NCBI GenBank assembly: GCA_963995505.1 | Contig: OZ023182.1 | Coordinates: 15,537,619-15,601,618 of the forward strand | Reading direction: 5' to 3' | Source of the DNA: Hypericum androsaemum | Lineage: Eukaryota > Streptophyta > Magnoliopsida > Malpighiales > Hypericaceae | Length of the DNA: 64,000 nt | In this document: piece by piece, positions 43,917 through 57,500 of the stretch | How the letters are laid out: every line of letters starts with the position of its first letter | Numbering within the stretch: the stretch's first letter is position 1 | The notes under the pieces: generated by a model | Told to the model about the DNA's origin: nothing | Databases searched by the model: none | Seen by the model: only the letters and a program-made list of their open reading frames with translations | Position numbers and translations under genes: made by a program

Positions 43917-45151
43917 CTGGTAGGGTTGTAGGTTCAGGCATGACTGGGTGGGGTCGGGTAGTTTTTTTGTGTTTCGGGGTTCGATTGTACAAGGGGGGCA
44001 ATATGCAATGTTTGTTTATGCAGTGCAGTGCTATCACTAATGCTCTTTTTCTGATTTCTGGTTTTTTCTTGGTTGTGGTGGATTTTCTGGAATATGTTTT
44101 TAATGAGGCTAGCAACTGCAAATTGTCTTTGGTGGGACAACGGTGCATATTGCAGGGTAATTCCAGGTGGGTAGTGTACTCGTGCTGGTGTGCGAGGATG
44201 GGTAGGTAGAGTAGAGGTAAGTAAGACCAGGTGAAGGGTGAATGAACTAGGTGGGTAGTGATCTATGGGTACTATTGTGCGGATAGAGCTCTAAGTTTGT
44301 ATCGTATGTGGTTTCACTATGTGTCAACGTTATTTTTTAAAAAAAGGTTATGTGTCAATGTTATGTACTGATCTCGTCATATTATTTAATGGAACGGAAT
44401 GTTTTTACTCCTAAAAAAATGATTTCACAAATGCACAATTAACCCTCCTTGAAGTAGAACCAAGGAAGGTGCTGAGTTTATTTTTTGTGAGCAACGGATC
44501 TTTGACTATCGAACAAAAGTGTATGAAGGTGCTGGCCCTGTTTAATTTTAACTGGGACAAACTGTTTTCAGATCTTTGATGTATGCACTTATTATTGATA
44601 ATATTTTCACTGTTACAAACAATATTTTGCCATACATATAATAAGGGGGTAATTGGAAAAGAAGTTAAATAGGGCATTTCGTGTACCTATTTATTCCAGT
44701 TACGGTCCAGCTAATTGAAAGTTCTCCGGAGGAAGGAACCATCAATTCTTTGATTAATAGCCAAGACAGGATCTCAGAGAAACTCATTATTTTCCAAGGC
44801 AACAATTATAATGACAAGGGCAACAGATAGACACAAGATCTTCTCATTAAGTCGCACAGTTTTTTCTTTCTGGCTTCTCATAATTACCCTTTACATACGA
44901 CAGAACCACCACCACCAAGACGACTGGCGAAACCTACTGGTCATTGGTCGTTGGAGACTCTATTTCACCCCGGCCCATTTCTCATAACCAAAAACACGTC
45001 AAAGCACCAGCACAACGACATTGGTCTTTACTAATCATAGATGTTTTCATTTTTACTCTTTACAAAGAAAAAAGACTCACTAATTCCACTACTAATACAT
45101 GTTCAAATTTGAACCGAATATGAATTCCAAGGCACGACAAAAATCTACTAA
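43917..45151. other. LINE 3' debris and 3' flank of the MAKR gene
   Basis: 43917-44418 is probably 3' untranslated LINE sequence, ending CTCCTAAAAAAATG. From 44419 the DNA is intergenic, and the last few hundred bases before 45152 should hold the 3' untranslated region of the minus-strand MAKR gene. No other gene is seen. Confidence 0.45.
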
Positions 45152-46067
45152 TCAGTTCACATCACTGGAAGACCTAGGTGATTCCCGGAATTGGGAGTAC
45201 TCCTCGCAGGCGAATCGCGACAATAAAGAAGGATCTGTAAAATTGAAACCAACACAATTTCAGACAAGGAACACATAATCAGATAATTTATATCTAACTT
45301 AAAATTTAAAATTAATAAATAAAATAGACGATTATAAACAAGTTCATCGCTTCTGTAAGGGTACCTCGGGAAGAGTTGAAGGACTTCTTGCAATGGAGGA
45401 TGGCGCCCTGGATACCATCGTGATGCAGGACAAGCGAGTCGTCCCTCCTCCCTGCCGGCGCCGCCCCCGCGCCGACGGGAGACGACCTGCTCTTCCCGAG
45501 CTTCTTGCACGCCACCCGGATCCGACCACCCCCAGTACTCGCCGTCCGCTCCTTCCCCGGGGACGAGTCAACGGTCAACGGGGAGGACGAAGGCGAGGGA
45601 GAGCCCATCATTCCCATCGTCGTCACCTTCTTCTCCTTCCTCGCGTTAAGTGGCCGGTAAATAAGCTTCAGGTACTTCCCTAGCTTCCACTCCTCTTCGT
45701 CCTCCGATGAGTCATGTCTCGCCGTTGACTTGGACTTCTTAAATGTCAACACTTTCAAGCTGGGAGCCGACTTGAGAAGCGAGATGGGGGACTGGGGCTT
45801 GGAACCCGGCTCGATGGGGAGGACTTTTCTCTTGGAGATGATGGAATCTGAACTGGGTTCGTGGAAAGGCCCGGCCTTTTTGTTAGGGTCAAACTCTAAC
45901 CTGGAGCTAGAAGAGATCAGCTCTAGCTCGAAGAAGGAATCGTCTTCTTCTTCGAGTTGATCTCCTCCGCCTGGTTTAATGGGGCCAGTGGAGGAAAAGG
46001 GGTGTGAATCTTCTCCTTTCTGAGATGGGTTTGGTTTCCAGAACTTGAAGAAGTAGAGAGCTTCCAT
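45152..46067 (-). CDS. Membrane-associated kinase regulator (MAKR family)
   Basis: Two exons, 46067-45365 and 45234-45152, join in frame to 261 residues; the donor is CCGAG|GTACCC and the acceptor TTACAG|ATCC. MAKR/BKI1-type proteins are small, largely disordered plasma-membrane-attached inhibitors or adaptors of receptor kinases such as BRI1, TMK1 and BAM3. Family signs are the start MEALYFFKFWKP, the acidic EEEDDSFFELEL (about 39-50), SKRKVLPIEPGSKPQSP (about 78-94) with a following basic region that could bind acidic membrane lipids, ACKKLGKSRSS (about 186-196), and the C-terminal HDGIQGAILHCKKSFN (about 216-231). I chose the ATG at 46067 because it matches the family start; the frame stays open upstream into the adjacent MULE. 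Which MAKR it is cannot be fixed. Confidence 0.88.
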
Positions 46068-46156
46068 TCTTTTAATGGGGAATTGGGTTATTCGGAGAAA
46101 TGGATTAGCAATTTTGGAGGGTTGGGGAATGGGGTCTATAGAGGCAGCTTTTCTAG

Positions 46157-47254
46157 GGGATTTTTTCTCAAATAGGTAAAAAATATACATATTTTCCCTA
46201 AATAGGTAAAAAGTTATACATATTCCCAAAATAGGTTGAAAGATTATTTAATATTATAAAAAAATGAAGAAGGCGCCCTGAAAAAATGGCGCCTCGACTA
46301 AAAATACTATTCACCTGTCCATTCATGTCGAAAAAATCTGGCCAAAAAAAAAATTGTAGTGGAGGTGCCCTAGTAGGTTGGCGCCTCCAATTAAATAATA
46401 ATTTTTAGAACAATTTTTTTTAATAGTTGTCCATTTTGTATTCTTGAAATAGGAAGAGTTTCTATTAATAAATTTCAGCAAGTACACAATTTAAATTTAG
46501 ATTAATCAACTAGAAAAATTTGAAAAATTAAAATGAATCCAAAATATAATAGCTTCGACTACTCGACTTGCAGTAGTATAAAATAATACAAACAAGTTAA
46601 GTAGATAACTATTTAAAAAAAATAAGTGGAGGCGCCAAACAACCAAGGCGCCTCCTTAAAATTTTTTTTTTCAGTTTTTTAATTACTTTATCTAATAGAG
46701 TTCCCATTTTTGTAACTCTTTTCCCCTTTTTGTAAGAGTTATCTTAAAAATTAAATTTCAAGATAGTAATCTATATTTGATTTAACAGAGTTCTATGTTT
46801 ATTTGAATAATAATTTTGATTATGCTTCAACAAAATTTTGGACTCTTATATAATAATTTATGCCGGTTCATTTGTACATAATCAAATTTACTATTTAAAA
46901 AAATCAAGTTGCAATAAATAGAAAATTAAATACAATCCATCCATATCTGATTAAGATTATTATTCAAATAAACATAGAACTCTCTTAAACCGAACATAGA
47001 TTACTATCTTGAAATTTAATTTTTAAGATAACTCCTACAAAAAGGGGGAAAGAGTTACAAAAAGGGGAACTCTATTAGATAAAGTAATTAAAAAACTCAA
47101 TTTTTTTTTTTAAGGAGGCGCCTTGGTTGTTTGGCGCCTCCACTTATTTTTTTATAATATTAAATAATCTTTCAACCTATTTTGGGAATATGTATAATTT
47201 TTTACCTATTTAGAGAAAATATGTATGTTTTTTACCTATTTGAGAAAAAATCCC
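46157..47254. mobile_element. Non-autonomous MULE with a long internal hairpin, 9-bp target duplication, next to MAKR
   Basis: The ends GGGATTTTTTCTCAAATAGG are perfect inverted copies, and the 9-bp CTTTTCTAG flanks the element exactly (46148-46156 and 47255-47263). Inside, about 46622-46820 and 46965-47155 are long inverted arms, and several GGCGCC-centred short palindromes occur (such as GGAGGCGCC and GGCGCCTCC). There is no coding capacity. The insertion leaves only about 80 bp between the element and the MAKR start codon, so it separates that gene from its older upstream DNA. Confidence 0.9.
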
Positions 47255-47263
47255 CTTTTCTAG

Positions 47264-47509
47264 AGGTCAGGTATGAGGTAAGCTTTAGAATTTGGCTTTA
47301 GTTGAGGGTTTTTTCTTGGGGTTTTGGAGGAGGGAAAGAGAATATATGCTTTTTGTACACATGCGCTTTTGCAATTGTAATATAGCTGTGCCTACTGTTT
47401 ATCCAGGCTTTTGTCATAATCGGGTGATAGGAACGGGAGTAATTATGAGGAGAGGATTTTCATTAAACTTCCTATCTTCCGGCTTAAGTCGGTTCGACCA
47501 GTTGGAACA
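47264..47509. other. Short stretch between MULE and LTR-like segment
   Basis: This was probably the upstream region of MAKR before the MULE insertion. The open frame crossing into the LTR-like segment has no family signature. Confidence 0.35.
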
Positions 47510-48640
47510 TGTTGTGGGAAAAACTCGTGATAAAGTCGAAACGAATTTGAACAGATTCGAAGTGGTCGTCCCAAGAGCGATTCGAAAAAAAGAGAAGGAG
47601 AGAAGAAATATATGGGTGAGAAGAGAAGAAACTGGTTAGGATGGGTAGGAAAGAAAAGAATTGGTTGAGCACTAAGAACTTTATTGAGAATTAAAACTGG
47701 GGTTGTGCAAGAAAGTAGAAACCGCACAAAACTGTACGTTTTCATTTGTAAGAAACCATACGATTTTGTGCGATTTTGTGCAACACAGCAACTTGATACA
47801 TTATTTGATTCATTCCACTTGCAACTCTTCGACTTTTGACTTTTAAACAATTTCTTGACATCCTTAGACTCCAAATTGGGAGAAGTAATAAACATTGGGA
47901 GAAGTAATAAACGTCAAAGTTGTAGATATGCGTCTCAGTTTCACACGGCAACTTGAATCATCTCAAACGGCTGTGGAGTAAGAAGTTATAGCTCCCCAAC
48001 CGAAAATAGTCGATCGAGTTTTTTTGACTTTAAATAAATTCTTGGCATCTTTACACTCTGAATTTGGAAAAGTTATAAACTTCAAAATTGCAGACATACG
48101 TCTTACATTCACACAGCAACTTGAATCACTTCAATTGGACTCCATAGTAATAAGTTGTGGCTCCCCAACTGAAATTATCCGACCATAACTTGGTCGACTC
48201 TTGACTTCAAATGAATTTTTGACATCTTTACACTTCGTATTTGGAGAAGTTATAGACTTCAAAGTTGTAGATATACATCTCAGTTTTACATAGCAACTTG
48301 AATCATTTCAATCGGACTCTGAAGTAAGAAATTGTGGCTCCCCAACCGAAATTACTTCTAATTTTGGTTTCTTGCAAATAAAAACGCACAATTTTGTGCG
48401 GTTTCTTGTACAATTCCAGACAAAGAAATTTTTTTCTGACAACCTCATTATGGGATTTGTCGAAAAATCTGACACCACTTATGAAAATGACCCAAGATAA
48501 AGGAAGGAGTGAAGGATAACCGATGTGAATAGTTGGTCGCAAGGATAGTTTGTATGTAGATCTCGTGGGTTGTTGTGTGGTATCTTCTTCCTAAACTCAA
48601 GCTCTCCTTATATAGCAAAACTTAGCCCCGATCTAATATA
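47510..48640 (-). mobile_element. LTR-like segment (minus), interrupted by a satellite element
   Basis: The left end TGTTGTGGGAAAA matches the end of the solo LTR at 32997, followed by similar GTCGTCCCAAG text. A minus-strand TATATAAGG box lies at about 48607-48614. The DNA between them at 47700-48420 looks inserted; without it the TATA-to-end distance is like that of the other LTRs here. The far (U3) end and a target duplication were not found. Confidence 0.45.
47697..48422. mobile_element. Inverted-repeat element carrying three ~155-bp satellite units
   Basis: The outer arms mirror each other: GTTGTGCAAGAAA, GAAACCGCACAAAA and AAGAAACC on the left; GGTTTCTTGCAAATAA, TTTTGTGCGGTTTC and TTGTACAATTCC on the right. 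Between them are about three units of roughly 155 bp, each with AAAGTTGTAGATAT-like, GCAACTTGAATCA and GCTCCCCAACCGAAA blocks. A single related unit lies in the solo LTR at about 33990-34075. Confidence 0.65.
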
Positions 48641-51600
48641 GAAAAATCAAAACCTAATACAAGAAAACCTAATATAGTCAAAACTTAATATAAGAAAAAT
48701 CTAATAGAGGAAAACTTAACATAGAGAAAATCTAAAGTGGTCATGACCTAGTAGAGAAAAACATAAACTGCAGAAATTTCCAACTCAAATTTTACCATTT
48801 TTTATGGGTTCCTCTCTAATTGCATTTCTCTATAATCTCTTGTGTTTTGCTCTAACCTAGGTAAAGATTAGACAGCAGTACTGTCTTTTTTAGGGCAGCA
48901 GTACAATTGGAGACTGGGGGTAATGAGATTTAGACACAATGCTTCCGTTTGCTCGCTTTTGTGTAAAAATGTAATTTCATTCTCCGGTGAAAACGTTAAA
49001 CAAAGTAGCACACATTGGAAGTCGTACTAGAATATGGTTAGCTTTTCATGGAACTTTCATTTTTCTTAAAGCGAACTTTGGTTTTCCTTTCTCTGTTACA
49101 AAAAACTTTCGTTTTCTTCTGTCAGGTTGTTGAATTTTTGTACCTCAAAATCACCGGATGATAGTTTATTGGTATTATGTTTGGTTGGATTCGTTGGAGT
49201 GTGTTTAAAAGTTAGGCAACAATGATTTAAGTAGTTAGAAAATATTAGAATTATTTGAAATTTAATACTTCATATATTTAATGATGAAATTGTTTTTCTA
49301 AAAAATTAATGTCCAACCAATGGTTTAAGTCGTTAGATCGGGGAAAATCCCGTTGGTTCTCCTATTAATTTTCAAGAACATTGGAGTGTGTTTAAAAGTT
49401 AGGCAACAACTTGGACACTGGAGTTTGATAAGTGAAATGTTGCTATGGAAAAGATGCTTTATATTAACTATATTGTTACACAATGTTATTTTTTAGGAAT
49501 ATATGAAAAATTACTTATAAAAAATATGGGTAAAAACTATGTTCTCTGTTATTTCTTTATTATCCGGTGACGAAAGCGAGGTTGTACATTTCTCTGTCAT
49601 TTTTTTATTTGGGAAATAAATTAGGCCCACCGGTTCCATGTGCATCAATTTTGTTCAATCCCACACGAAATCGATCAATTTCGTGGATCTGCCTATTGTG
49701 ATTCCAAAAGAAGAAAAATCTGTTCATCACGTAGGATTGCCAATTTGGGGTATCCCCTTTACTTTTTTTTTTTACATTTTCTCATTTTCTGTCTTCTGCC
49801 TTTTCAATTATTTTTATTTACATATTTATTTTGAAGGAGAGAAAAGAGAAAGATTGTGTAGCGAATATTGAACATATGAAATATTGTGGCGTTCGTTTGA
49901 CAAAAAATGAATATGGTGGCGGCTGGACATTTATTATATTCAATAGTTTTATATGAACAAATTTATATTGAATAGTTGAATATAGGTAATAAATAACATA
50001 CATGGAAAGGTGTTGTATACTGAATATATTAAATGGTCGATCAATTGAAATAAATAAAAAATAAATAAATGCTAAACTAAAGTATATCACACCAAACATG
50101 CATGCTTCCTTTAAAAGGAGAGTCCGCTCTTTTGGCTTGAATTTCTTATTGGCAAGTTCCGTCGGACGATTGGACATGTTGCATAATAATGTTAACACCA
50201 CATTAATGTGATGACTTAAATGAATGCCAAATATTTAAGAATTTCAATATTTTTTTTAATGATCCAAGCACAGTAGATTCCTTTAATTTTTATTCATCAA
50301 TTCATTAAAGAAATATCAAGACGATAAACTAATCTCATTGAGATCATCTAAGTACAGATTCAAACATAATAACTACCGGTTAAAAATTAGAAATGGGCAC
50401 TTAATTTTCGAAACAATCACTAAAATTATTAATTATTCAAAATACTAAAATTATCACAAGTTTATGATACCCCTCCTTACCCTCTCCCTCTTCCTCTTCC
50501 TCTCTCTACTCCAACCACTTAGATCCATCCAAAAAAAAATCAAACGAAAGATGGGCAACATGTAATAAGAAAGAAAAAGCCAAAAAGAACACCGGAAAAC
50601 GAAAGGTCACGTTAAAGTTTTGTAGTTTAACGTTAATGCATAAAGGGAGAGGGAATTGGATTTACTTGCTGCTAGCTAGCCAGAACCAATAAGTGCTTTT
50701 GCTTTCCTCGGTTATTAAAGGAGCTGTAACGAGTCAGAATCTTGGATTCTTTTACAAGGCAATATATATTATCGAATCAGGAACGTAAAAGATCTCAAAC
50801 CACTTCTAAATATAACTCGAAAATGTTTGATTCTAACTATAGTAGATTTTAAAAAACTGTTTATTATCGAAAGGCAGCTGGGACACGCTTCTATTGGCTC
50901 TCCTTTTAGCCCTTTGGACCCCTATCTTTTCCGAGGCTCTCAATTTTATCTGCCCATTTTAATGCTTGGACCTCTGCCTTTTACGGTCGAAGTCTTACCA
51001 AATTAAAGTTTTGACTTGTGGAGATGGATAACCTGGTGACCTAACTTTTTAATGCACACTAAAGCATGCAACTCTCTTTGCCCTCTTATTTCGATTTCGA
51101 GCTGATTAATTTAGATTTGAGTCAGGTATGAAGATAATTCTTCGAATAAGTTAGTAGGACTACCGTATTCCAATGGTTCGAACTATAAAGTATTTAATTA
51201 ATCTAGAGTAATTTTCTCATTAGTTGATCTAAGTATTTGTTGGTTCGGAATCTCTTTGTTTTAAAGCCACTTGGATATATATTTAATCAGATTTTTTATA
51301 AATTATGCGCTGATTAAACTTTGGAAAAGTATAAAAAAATACAAAGAGAAAGGGTGCAAATGGATACATTGTCACTTGGTGGTCCTCTGTTTGTTGTTTG
51401 TATAATTTCCTGAACCTCTGAGTGAGGAAATCCGGTCCTATTTCAAATCTTTTGTTCCTGCATAACAAAGACTTGGGCTTTGGACGGGTATCCGAGAAAC
51501 AAAAGCAGCTGAACCCTTTTTTTCAAAAGTAAAGGCAACTTAATTTCATTCACCAGCTTTTGCATAGCGCATGACTATTCTTTTCAAAACTCTAATATTT

Positions 51601-54510
51601 AAAGTCGAGAACCGCTGGATTCTATTTCAGAGATAATTCTCTCAATATAATTTTTACATTTATGAAGTTTGAACTAAGATCTTGAATCCAAATCTATTAC
51701 TATTTGGATCAACTCTTATTAGTGTTGGTGCATCTTTACTCTAAACACATTCATATCTTACAATTATCAATTTATAGTCAGTAGTTTCGAGTTTATCAAT
51801 TCAACACACAACGGATAATAAAAAGAGCAAGTGCGCTTAGTTTGGGTGCTTCGAGCTGCTAATTGAATCGCCCATAATACAAGTAAATGGATTTTCCGAA
51901 ATGTAGCTTTATGTATCAACTTAGGCCTGGTTGGATTGGGCCCTAACCCGGCCTTTTACATTTTAATGAATACTATTTTAAAACTATATATTGTGTGATT
52001 GTGTCGTCCTTAAAATTTTCTCATATTTAACGTCAATGGAGAAATAAAAAGCACTTGGCAGGTCAGGTATTTTTTAAAGATGTGATTCGACTAGTCGTAC
52101 CGTGCACAGTACTAAGATCGTGTCATTTTTATACTCATTTTTAGAGGACGGTTAGATCGATCAATTCACCTTATTAGATCGACGATTCACATCAAACCAA
52201 TCAAATTTTGTTTTTTTTTGAAAAAATGATCCGTAGAGTATTATGAGATCAAAAGTGGTTAAATTAGGAATTTGATAGTTGTAAGTTACAGACTCTGTAA
52301 CAAAATTAAAGGAAATATAGATTTATTTGATATTTCGATACTAAACATAATTAAGACAAATTACTTTTTAAAAAACTTCCAGCCCAATTAATTCTGGTTT
52401 GCCTTCCAATCCGTTTTAAAAATATTGGTGTATTTTACTACGCTGCTCAAGGAAAGGTCAAATTCTCAAAAGGAATCTAGTCGTCTCTTTGACGAAATTG
52501 CGTACGGACTTATTTCACTGGTGGCTGTCTGACCCTGAGACGACTGCCTTTCCCTGTATATCATATGATTTGGCTTGTAATTGGACAATAATTGACCAAA
52601 TGTTCCAGACAGCAGCCGAGCACTGTTACCTCATTGGAGTGGGACAAATAATTTCAATCTTACAATTTTTTACTACAATCACAATATACAAATAACTCGG
52701 TATATTCAATAGTTATCATTTCAACATTACCAAACTTTACAAAACTTATTATATCTCTTTAAATTGTGCTATATAGTACGCTGTGACTACAGTAAAATTA
52801 CTTGGAAGGTTTTTCTTTCTGGACTAATTTATAATGTAAACTTTATTGGTTAAGTTGCCATCTCCGGATTAATATTGCAATGGACAAAGGAGACGATTGA
52901 AAAAATAAAAAAGAAGCAGGGCCTAATGCTCCAAAATTTAATCGTTCGCATGCGTTCAAGGCCCACTCAGTGCATATATCAAGAAAAGCCCGATGCATTT
53001 AAATGTGGCATTAGGTGTTTCAAACCATTTCAACAATCTCGGCAAGTTTCAATCAACTACTTCGAACTAATGTGTCATTTTCAATTAATGTATTTTTCGC
53101 GGTTTGATATTTTTATAAATTATACCGCTATTGCGATTTCGGTCTAAAATTGCACGTGAATCCGTCGGTGTCATCCGCTTTGATTTTTTTTGTTGTTGCA
53201 GTTTCACGATTTTGCGATGTTGATCGGTTTGACACTACGTACTATGTATTGTTGTGGAAAGCTGTATTCTAGTTATGTTAGATGATAGTCGTGTGTTTAT
53301 TAATAATTTATTATTAACTATATGTCATTTCTTGGTGCGATGACTAATTATGATTGGAGGGTTCATAGAGTGAAGTAGTGATGGTGATGAACTTGGTCCA
53401 CCCAAAAAATACCTATTATTCATGTCCCAAAGCATTGAAGTGAATACCACGATAAAAAAAATTAAATATTTAAAAGAGTATTGAGTTCAAATCTTACAGT
53501 TTTGAAGTGAATATCTCGCTCCATGTGCTTATGTTTTGATCGAGATTAATTTGACCCAGAAGAATTTTACAGATACAATTGGGGAATAATCCATCCTGAG
53601 GTGACAATTTCAGTTATATAACAAACTAAATCTTCTTGTAAACAACAAGAGATTGGTCCAATTTGTATGGGATCAGGAAAACAGAAACACCAATACTCTA
53701 CTTTTATTCTTTGCCGAACGGAAGAGAAGAGAGGAATGAAAAGGCAAGACAAAAATTAAAAGTTCGTATTATTTTAAAAATTTTATAATTTTAAAATTGA
53801 CTAGAATGATTAGACATTGATGACTTAATATAAACTTATGATCATAAAGAGATAAAACAAAAGTTAGTAAACCATTGACTCAATATTTTAAAAGATGAGC
53901 GAGCTTGTGTGTCTTTTACATCAAACACCCATATTTTAATTTTATATCACTCTAATGTTGCAACACAAGAAATGAACAACACTGTCTCTAATAAAGGAAT
54001 AACAGTTATTACATAGTTTACAGGGCTGGTTTACAAATATTCACTAATGTGTCACAAACATGATGTACAAGCTAAACAAATACTATCTAGCGCTAAGCAA
54101 ACCCAATACACGTTTTTTCCTCCCAAATCTTGCAAAACCCATAAAGCAAATAATGTCCAAATACAAAACCTCAAAATGGACCTAAATGCAATAATATTAT
54201 ATGGTTGCAACTTGTACATGGAGTGGAATTGCCTCTGTCCTATTAAAATACATTAGAAGAAGACAAGATTTTGGACAAGGTCACTTCACTTGTAATGACA
54301 TTGACTTGCTTCACCCTTTTGCCGACCATTGTCCAGTATTGAACTGATGTGGGACGGGTCTCGTCGCATTGTTGGCAGAGTTTAGTTCGTATCATGAACC
54401 ATCAATATGACATGCATGAAATGGCTTAATTCCCTTGATAAAACTTAGCAAGCTGCCCCTTGAATAGTCTCAGAATGGAGTTTCTTGCTTCTACCTAGCT
54501 ACCAAGTCCT
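48641..54510. other. Gene-poor stretch of about 5.9 kb
   Basis: AT-rich throughout. 48640-48780 has loose AAAACCTAATA-type repeats that may belong to the U3 of the LTR-like segment. A short pyrimidine-rich stretch lies near 50480-50520. The remaining short frames have no conserved motifs and no splice-linked series. The last few hundred bases (about 53950-54510) probably include the 3' untranslated region of the AAA ATPase gene. Confidence 0.45.
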
Positions 54511-57500
54511 TCAAAGGAAGTAAGTCAACTGTTGTTTCTTCCTTGACCCTCCTTCTCCATACAGATCATTCCATTGCTTCAGCTCTTGCATTACCGATCC
54601 CTCGGCTGCAAAACTCGCAGCAACCTGCATTGCGAGTACAATGTATGTTTGATCAAATAGTTCTTATGGTGTAACAATATGGCGTTCTAGTGCAGAATGG
54701 CCCGAGTGCGGAATGAGTGCAGATGACTGCAAACTGAATGAGCAGGATCACCTGATTCTTAGCCTGCTTGATGTCTTCCATGTTCAACGATCGCAACGCG
54801 ATCACCCGTTCTTCTTTAACTTCTTCCTTCGAGTTCATCTCAGTGGCCTCGTCCGCGCTCGGACCCTCTACAGCGTTCTGTTTCTTTGCCTGTGGAAGTT
54901 TACAGCTCAGAAACAACCAGAGAACGAAAACTAAATCATCAACCACCTGTGTGAATAAACATATACCTTGCTGTTTGACCTTTCCTGCTTTATCAGCTCT
55001 CGAAGGGGCCGGTAAGCTGCCGTGATGCACAAGTTCTGTTCGAAGTAGAAGGGTCATCAGAATAAACCATCACAGTTCGATAGCGACCGTCAGAGGATCG
55101 AGAAGTGAGAGCAACTCACCTTAAGATCACTTCCACTGTACCCTTCAGTGATGGAAGCAATCTCCTTGAAGTCTAGATGTTCGGTTCTCTCTTTTGCTAG
55201 AAGGGTTCTCAGGATTTTCTCCCTACTCTCCGCGGTAGGAAGGCCGACCATTATCCTTCGTTCGAAACGCCTAATGATCGCTTCATCGAGGTCGAAAGGC
55301 CTATTGGTTGCTGCTAGAACGAGAATTCGCTCGCCCGGTTTCGTCATCAATCCATCCCAATGTGTCATGAACTCATTCTTGATCTTCCTCATTGCCTCGT
55401 GCTCACCAACCCGGGTCCTCTGTCCAAGCATACTATCGACTTCATCCACGAATATGATCGTCGGGGAGACCTTCGCAGCCAGGGTGAACAACGCTCGGAC
55501 GTTCTTCTCGTCTTCTCCAAACCATTTCGAAGTGATCGTGGACATTGAGACGTTGATGAAACTCGCGCCAGCCTCGTTCGCTATGGCCTTCGCCAGCATT
55601 GTTTTTCCTGTCCCGGGTGGCCCGAAAAGCAGTATACCTCTGCAAGGCTTGAGCAGTCCACCAGTGAACAGGTCTGGCCTTTTGAGAGGCAGCATTACTA
55701 GTTCCTGGACTGATTCTTTTATTTCATCCATTGCACCAATATCTGCAAATGTCACACCTATCTCATTCGCAGGGATCACCTCGGGCCTGATCCGTTTTTC
55801 GAACTCGTTATCGGGTTCCTGAAGCACCAATGAATGGTCAATTACAATGTCAAATCCCTCACTCTGGTGAAATCATGAAGGATTGGACTTACAACTGCTT
55901 TAGGTGGAGGTTGGTTCTCCCCGTCTTTCTTCGCAGCACCGAGAGATTTATCAGCCTCTCCCTTGTTCTCAGCTGATGCAGTGTCAGGTTTCGAATCCGA
56001 CTTCGCGCCCACGGCCTCTTCTCCTCCGGTTTCCTACACATACATAACGAAATAACGGTTGAACATACCGATCCTCGCCTATTTGTAACGAAAGAGTAGA
56101 AGCCAGACCTTTCCAGATTCAGCATTAGTCTCAAGCTTCAAAGTGTCTTTGCCTTCTTTTTTGCCTTCCTGGAATAAGCTTAAACCATGGGACAGGCTGT
56201 TGAATGATATAACAAGCTTCCCGTTCCTGTACTCTGGATCCTTATTGTTCATCAGATGATACGAGATCGCGGATACGACAACTTCTTCGATGCAGTCACC
56301 AAGAACCATGTTTTCAGCAAAGGAAATTGATCCTAGATCATCACATTCAATGTCATTGGCTGCAAGTACTTCTGCTATGTGGTTCTTGTTGTCTTGGATT
56401 TGAAGCATCTTCATGTCCTTGTCCAGCTGAGCCCTCCAGTTGTCGAGATTCGCCTCGTCTTCGGGCGGCTTGATATCGATAATGTAGGGGAACAGTTTCG
56501 TCAGCCTCTCGTCCGAACCATCTTCTTGGTTGAACATGCAGGATCCCAGTATCAGAACTGAAGCAGGAAGTTTGTTCAGGAACTTGCTGAACAAGTTGTA
56601 CATCCTCTGTGATTGGAGAAGGAACTTCTCAGCATCCCTTAGGTACAGAATCACAGGACTTTTTTCGGATACCGAAACCAACACCTGTTGAAGCAAAGCA
56701 CAGTGTGTTTCATGTACAAGAATGAACACCAGTGGACCTGTAATTGCGTCGAAGCAGCGCAGCGATTTTGTTACGACATTTACCTTGTACAGGGATTGCA
56801 GAAAGAGTCTCTCATCGAAACACCAGATGCTTGGTTGCCTCAGTTGATCTTTACCCTGATTTGTGGAAACAGATTGGGAGGAAACGCTACTCGTATCGGA
56901 TGCAGTAGAGGCCGTCCTACGATGCCTCGGAGGATTGCTGCTGGCTTCAGCAGGCCTGCAATGTGATCAGGACACAACATTTAAAGAATGACAAGAAAAG
57001 TCCCAACCTTCAAGGGACTGTATGGTTCAGAGATGTACCTTGATCCGAGATCGAGATTACTTCCATACCTCCGTGGCATGCCTGGAATAAGAGAATCACA
57101 CTACTCTGTTATGAATGACAGAAGCAAGAAATTCATGGTCTGAGGTGGCTAGTGTACCTTTTCTGTCTTCTTTGGGAGGAAGCATCGAAAACGAGCCGAT
57201 CAAGTTCGATACGCAGGCCAACGTTTCCTCCGAGATGGATCGCTTGAAAGACTAAAGAAACAAGCATCAAAACAAGAGTTCAGCCAATGAATATTGGCAT
57301 CTAAGTGCGAGATTGAATCTACTTACAGGAGCTCTTCTAGTTCTTGTGCTCCCACCGTATTTGCTTTGCATCTGCCAACGGTAAACACGAATTATACAGG
57401 TGATCATCAAGGAATATTCTCGGAGAATATATATATATGTATGCATATCATCAGTGCTTACCCTGATGGAAAGATCATTAACATCCAACAAGAGCAACTT

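Noticed and set aside
47292..47639. Plus-strand 115-codon frame next to the MULE
   Set aside because: Crosses from intergenic DNA into the LTR-like segment; no motif and no conserved start.
52489..53147. Short plus-strand frames in the gene-poor stretch
   Set aside because: No motifs, AT-rich composition like the surroundings, no supporting exon series.
55148..55822. Plus-strand 224-codon frame
   Set aside because: Exact antisense of the AAA domain exon, whose Walker motifs are on the minus strand.
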